From assembly GCA_002297505.1 (NCBI GenBank), contig DBLQ01000128.1:3125-13196 (forward strand): DNA of 10,072 nucleotides. The letters run 5' to 3'. Below, in pieces: positions 6,607 to 10,072 of the stretch. The notes under the pieces are model-generated. The model did not search any database. It had not been told where the DNA came from and saw only the letters and a program-made list of their open reading frames with translations. The translations under genes were made by a program, and so were the position numbers. Position 1 is the stretch's first letter. Each line of letters starts with the position of its first letter. This DNA is from Flavobacteriales bacterium UBA720 (GTDB lineage: Bacteria; Bacteroidota; Bacteroidia; Flavobacteriales; Weeksellaceae).

Positions 6607-6662
6607 CTATCAACCAGCAACCAGCAACCACCAACTATCACCTATCACCTATCATTGATCAA
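6607..6662. repeat. Array of eight imperfect tandem heptamers between polA and the YciI gene
   Basis: Eight consecutive 7-mers run without gaps. On the plus strand CTATCAA (6607) is followed by CCAGCAA twice, CCACCAA, CTATCAC twice, CTATCAT and TGATCAA (to 6662). They share the frame CnAnCAn, with only the last unit departing at its first base. The end of the array overlaps the 10-bp palindrome ATTGATCAAT (6654-6663). The array lies between the polA stop (6669) and the YciI start (6558), so it would be transcribed in any polA read-through message. No function is known to me. Confidence 0.85.
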
Positions 6663-6668
6663 TCACAA

Positions 6669-9512
6669 TCAATGCGCTTCCAGCCAATTATCGCCTACGC
6701 CCACTTCCACCAGAAGCGGAACGCTGGTTTCAAACGCCGATTCCATTTCTTTCTTAATTAAAGCTTTTGCGGTTTCCACTTCATCGACAGGAACTTCGAA
6801 AAGCAATTCGTCATGAACCTGCAAAAGCATTTTGGTCCGGAGATTTTGAGCGTCCAGTTCTTCATCAATTTTGATCATGGCAAGTTTGATAATATCGGCT
6901 GCGCTGCCCTGGATGGGCGCATTAACGGCATTTCGCTCAGCATGTGCTTTTACCACAAAATTGCTGGAATTGATATCTTTCAAATGGCGTTTTCTGCCAA
7001 GAATTGTTTCCACGTATCCAAAATCCTGCGCTTTTTTGACCTGTTCTGCTATATATTCTTTTAGCCTCGGATAGTTTTCGTAATAAGAATCGATCATCTT
7101 TTTGGCTTCCGACCGCGAAAGTCCCGTCTGCTCTGCCAAAGCAAATGCACCCTGACCATAAATAATCCCGAAATTCACAGTTTTAGCCTGGCCGCGCTGT
7201 GTTTTCGTAACGTCTTCCAGAGGAATGTTAAACAGTTTTGCAGCCGTGGAAACGTGGATATCTTCGCCGTTCTGGAAGGCTTTGATCATATTTTGCTCGC
7301 CGGAAATCTCGGCAATTAAACGCAATTCAATTTGGGAATAATCTGCAGAAATTATTTTTTTGCCTTCATCTGCCACAAAGGCGCCACGGATCTGCTGGCC
7401 GCGCAAAGTCCGGATCGGGATGTTTTGTAAATTAGGATTGACCGAAGCGAGCCGTCCTGTGGCTGCGGTTGTCTGGGAAAAATTGGTGTGCACGCGGTCA
7501 TCCTTTTTATCGATCTGTCCTGGCAACGCATCCACATAAGTAGATTTAAGTTTTTGCAATGTTCTGTATTCCAGGATTTGTGAGATAATTTCATGTTTGG
7601 AAGCCAGCTTCTGAAGGACATCTTCGGACGTAGCGTACTGACCGGTTTTTGTCTTTTTGGCTTTGGGATCCAGCTGCATTTTATCAAACAGAATATCGCC
7701 CAGTTGCTTCGGCGAATTCATGTTAAACTCTTCGCCTGACAGTTCGAAAATTTTAGATTCCAATATTTTCAGATCATTTTCAAGGTCTTTGCTTTCCTGC
7801 GCCAGCCAGTTATTGTCCAGCTTTACGCCGGTGAGTTCGATCTTTGCAAGCACCTTCATCAGGGGCATTTCAACATTGTAGAAGAGCGATTCCAGATTTT
7901 CCTTGGCAAGTTGCGGTGCAAACAATTCGTACAGCTGGAACGTTACATCTGCATCTTCCGCGGCATAATCCGTTTGGGTTTTCAGATCCACTTCGCGCAG
8001 TGTGAGCTGGTTTTTTCCTTTTTTGCCAATGAGTGATTCGATGGAAACCGGCTTGTAATCCAGATACATCTCGGACAGGTAATCCATGCCGTGTCGGCCG
8101 TCGGGATTCAGCAGGTAATGCGCAATCATCGTATCAAAGATTTTTCCTTCTACTTCGATATTATAATTTTTGAGAACCTTGTAATCGTACTTGAGATTGT
8201 GAGCAATTTTCAGGACATTTTGGTCTTCGAAAAATGGCCGGAATATCTCAACAGTTTGCTGCGCCTCTTCCCGGTTTTCAGAAATCGGAATGTAATAAGC
8301 CAAGCCTTTTTTATAGGAAAAACTCATCCCGATCAGTTCCGCTTCCAATTCGTTGAGCGATGTGGTTTCTGTATCAAAACAGACAGCTTTCTGTTTCAGT
8401 AGGTTATCGACAAGGATTCTCTGCGCTTTCGGACTGTCTATGAATTGGTAGAGATGGTCATTTTCTGTAATCGTCGATTTGGTGGTCGTCGCCTGCTCCA
8501 GTTGCTCGAAGGTAGCAAAGAGATCCATGGTTCCGTTTTTGTGAACGGTCACTGTGGCATCCACCACTTCGGTGACGGTAATTTTATCATCATCGCCTTC
8601 CATCAGTTCTTCCACATATTCTTTATTGGCAAATGCACGGTAAAGATTTTCATAGAGTCTGCGGAATTCCAGTTCATCAAAAACTTCTTTGACTTTGTCA
8701 AAATCCGGAACTTCCAGGTCATATTGTTCCTCAATAAATTCAATCGGTGCATCACACAGGATGGTGGCTAATTTTTTGGAAAGCAAACCTCTTTCTGCGC
8801 TGGCCTCCACTTTTTCTTTAAGCTTGCCTTTCAGCGTATGCGTATTGGCGAGCAGATTTTCCATCGATCCAAATTCCTGAATGAATTTCTTGGCCGTTTT
8901 CTCACCTACACCTTCCAATCCCGGAATGTTATCCACTGCATCCCCCATCATCCCGAGATAGTCGATGATCTGTTTGGGATCGCTGATCTCGTATTTCGCT
9001 TTGACTTCTTCAACGCCTAGAATCTCAATGTCGCCGCCTTTGAGTCCGGGCTTGTAGATTTTGATCTTATCGGTCACTAATTGGGCAAAATCTTTGTCCG
9101 GTGTGACCATAAAAACATTGTAATCCTGCTTTTCCGCCTTGCAGGCAATGGTTCCGATGACGTCATCGGCTTCGTAACCTTCCACGCCAAGAATCGGGAT
9201 ATGCATCGCTTCGAGAATCCTGTGGATATAAGGAATCGAAAGCAGGATCGGTTCAGGCGTTTCCAGACGGTTAGCTTTATATTCCGTAAAATCGTCATGG
9301 CGCACATTGGTTTTTCCTACATCGAAGACAACCGCCAGATGCGTTGGACGGTCTCTCTTTATCAGTTCAATCAAGGAATTTGTGAAACCGAAAATCGCTG
9401 AAGTATTAAGACCTTTGGTCGATATTCTCGGATTTTTTATAAATGCAAAATACCCACGGAAAATCATGGCGTAGGCATCTATAAGATATAATCTTTTGTC
9501 TGGAGAAGTCAT
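6669..9512 (-). CDS. polA: DNA polymerase I with 5'-3' exonuclease and proofreading domains
   Basis: A 947-residue repair and Okazaki-fragment-processing polymerase, close to the usual length of about 930. The N-terminal 5'-3' exonuclease (about 1-290) shows LIDAYAMIFRGY, VFDVGK, GYEADD, DKDFAQLV and the helix-hairpin-helix region GDAVDNIPG through GVGEKTA. The 3'-5' exonuclease (about 355-560) retains FDTET with Asp380 and Glu382, the NLKYD motif and DYAAEDAD, so proofreading should be active. The polymerase domain has motif A DYSQIELR (Asp724), the O-helix RGQAKTVNFGIIYG (Lys777, Phe781, Tyr785) and motif C VHDE (His900, Asp901). The nucleotide-selecting position in the O-helix is Phe781, as in most PolA proteins. 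The start at 9512 gives the expected MTSPDKRLYLIDAY N-terminus. The gene may head the minus-strand block that continues with the YciI gene. Confidence 0.98.
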   Translation of the reverse strand: MTSPDKRLYLIDAYAMIFRGYFAFIKNPRISTKGLNTSAIFGFTNSLIELIKRDRPTHLAVVFDVGKTNVRHDDFTEYKANRLETPEPILLSIPYIHRILEAMHIPILGVEGYEADDVIGTIACKAEKQDYNVFMVTPDKDFAQLVTDKIKIYKPGLKGGDIEILGVEEVKAKYEISDPKQIIDYLGMMGDAVDNIPGLEGVGEKTAKKFIQEFGSMENLLANTHTLKGKLKEKVEASAERGLLSKKLATILCDAPIEFIEEQYDLEVPDFDKVKEVFDELEFRRLYENLYRAFANKEYVEELMEGDDDKITVTEVVDATVTVHKNGTMDLFATFEQLEQATTTKSTITENDHLYQFIDSPKAQRILVDNLLKQKAVCFDTETTSLNELEAELIGMSFSYKKGLAYYIPISENREEAQQTVEIFRPFFEDQNVLKIAHNLKYDYKVLKNYNIEVEGKIFDTMIAHYLLNPDGRHGMDYLSEMYLDYKPVSIESLIGKKGKNQLTLREVDLKTQTDYAAEDADVTFQLYELFAPQLAKENLESLFYNVEMPLMKVLAKIELTGVKLDNNWLAQESKDLENDLKILESKIFELSGEEFNMNSPKQLGDILFDKMQLDPKAKKTKTGQYATSEDVLQKLASKHEIISQILEYRTLQKLKSTYVDALPGQIDKKDDRVHTNFSQTTAATGRLASVNPNLQNIPIRTLRGQQIRGAFVADEGKKIISADYSQIELRLIAEISGEQNMIKAFQNGEDIHVSTAAKLFNIPLEDVTKTQRGQAKTVNFGIIYGQGAFALAEQTGLSRSEAKKMIDSYYENYPRLKEYIAEQVKKAQDFGYVETILGRKRHLKDINSSNFVVKAHAERNAVNAPIQGSAADIIKLAMIKIDEELDAQNLRTKMLLQVHDELLFEVPVDEVETAKALIKKEMESAFETSVPLLVEVGVGDNWLEAH

Positions 9513-9517
9513 AGAAA

Positions 9518-9525
9518 CAAAAGTA
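9518..9525 (-). promoter_or_regulatory. Candidate -7 box (TACTTTTG) of polA
   Basis: Read on the minus strand, TACTTTTG matches TAnnTTTG and ends only 5 nt before the polA ATG, so transcription would begin at or next to the start codon (leaderless or nearly so). No TTTG is found at the expected distance upstream, so this may be chance. Confidence 0.2.
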
Positions 9526-9615
9526 AGAAATTAACAATTGTTCATGGTTAAGTTTGCTGGAAATCTTTTTGTTAAAAAATCTTAAATTTATGTTACCTTA
9601 ATCAGATTTTGGTCG

Positions 9616-9623
9616 TATTTTTG
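9616..9623 (+). promoter_or_regulatory. Candidate -7 box (TATTTTTG) of the lipoprotein gene
   Basis: TATTTTTG matches the Bacteroidota -7 consensus and ends 13 nt before the ATG at 9637, predicting a leader of under 10 nt. A TAAGTTTG at 9549-9556 is an alternative box that would give a leader of about 75 nt. Neither has a convincing -33 element. Confidence 0.35.
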
Positions 9624-9636
9624 CAAAACTAATACG

Positions 9637-10072
9637 ATGAAAAAAGCTCTACCCTCTTTTTACCTGGTTGTCCTTTCAACATTCCTTTTGTCCTGTGCTA
9701 ATTTCGGGGACAGTTTGCTGTATTTTAATAAGAACGCCAAAATTTCTCATATCAAAACCATTCTGTACTTTAATCCGGAGGTTTTTCCGGACATCCCGGA
9801 AATCATAGAACCTACCAATACGGCTTTCTTCACCGCAACCAGCGATCAGATGAAGACTTACAGTAATATGAAATACCTGCAGGTCAATACGCCAATTTCT
9901 TTTGATGAAGTGGATGCCAAAACCGTGAGGGACATCTGCAGGAATAATAATGCGGATGTTGCCATAATCCCTAAAGTGAAATATTTTAAAGTTGGTCTCG
10001 GAAAGTATGTTTTCTCTAATCAGGTGGTTGTGAGCATGAAGCTTTATAATGCCGATGGCGATTTTGTGATGA
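9637..10072 (+). CDS. Lipoprotein of unrecognised family (5' part; continues beyond window)
   Basis: The frame is open from the ATG at 9637 to the window edge (145 complete codons). Residues 1-20 are a lipoprotein signal: MKKALP, a hydrophobic stretch, then lipobox LLSC with Cys20 as the lipidation site. The mature part begins ANFGDSLLYF and is not a family I recognise. It includes an alternating hydrophobic stretch (KTILYFNPEVFPDIPEI), a segment rich in Asn around CRNNNADVAIIP, and beta-like strands near the edge (QVVVSMKLYNADGDF). The piece DVAIIPKVKYFKVG resembles the way some periplasmic beta-sandwich lipoproteins report a predicted value, but this is too weak to name a family. It is divergent from polA, so it need not be functionally linked to it. 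Confidence 0.85.
   Translation, partial: MKKALPSFYLVVLSTFLLSCANFGDSLLYFNKNAKISHIKTILYFNPEVFPDIPEIIEPTNTAFFTATSDQMKTYSNMKYLQVNTPISFDEVDAKTVRDICRNNNADVAIIPKVKYFKVGLGKYVFSNQVVVSMKLYNADGDFVM

Larger units (their letters stand above)
9513..9636. other. Divergent intergenic region between polA and a lipoprotein gene
   Basis: This 124-bp AT-rich spacer should hold the promoters of polA (minus) and the lipoprotein gene (plus). TAnnTTTG-type boxes occur on the minus strand at 9525-9518 and on the plus strand at 9549-9556 and 9616-9623. No hairpin, RNA gene or reading frame is apparent. Confidence 0.7.

Noticed and set aside
6607..6662. Possible CRISPR-like array
   Set aside because: Repeat units are 7 bp, contiguous and without spacers, and no cas gene is present.
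6813..9401. Several plus-strand open frames (60-108 codons) across polA
   Set aside because: All are antisense to an intact, fully recognisable DNA polymerase I and show no domain of their own.

Overview
This window looks like chromosomal DNA from a member of the Bacteroidota, most likely a flavobacterium close to Chryseobacterium (Weeksellaceae). The evidence is a SusC/RagA-type outer-membrane transporter, lipoproteins with short lipoboxes, AT-rich leaders with almost no Shine-Dalgarno sequence, and several TAnnTTTG boxes, the -7 element typical of this phylum. The lineage is inferred from gene content and style, not from a marker-gene comparison.

Layout. Positions 1-2277 (minus) hold the first 759 codons of a SusC-like TonB-dependent transporter whose C-terminus, and probably a partner susD, lie beyond the left edge. 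A 206-bp AT-rich divergent intergenic region follows. It contains a perfect 26-bp palindrome and an inverted pair of ACGTTAA-containing elements around candidate promoters. To its right, on the plus strand, are a 12-helix MFS permease (2484-3668) and, overlapping it by 8 bp, a Nudix-fold/winged-helix transcription regulator of the NrtR/AraR type (3661-4425). A hairpin terminator with A and T tracts on both sides (4426-4466) separates this pair from a minus-strand block. In transcription order that block reads polA (DNA polymerase I, 9512-6669), a YciI-like protein, a VOC/glyoxalase-fold protein, an SdpI-family membrane protein and an M28-family zinc peptidase lipoprotein. A tandem array of eight imperfect heptamers lies between polA and the YciI gene. 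At the right edge a new plus-strand gene begins, divergent from polA: a lipoprotein of unrecognised family, cut off by the window.

How the genes may work together. The left half reads as a nutrient-uptake module: SusC carries a ligand across the outer membrane, the MFS permease carries it across the inner membrane, and the Nudix-fold regulator, whose Nudix box has lost catalytic glutamates, probably senses a related metabolite and controls the divergent promoters. This is the most interesting part of the window, although each component belongs to a known family and the ligand cannot be read from the sequence. The right half is housekeeping (replication and repair polymerase) followed by small accessory enzymes and a cell-envelope peptidase. 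I see no mobile element, CRISPR array, tRNA or rRNA, and no clearly new multi-gene system.
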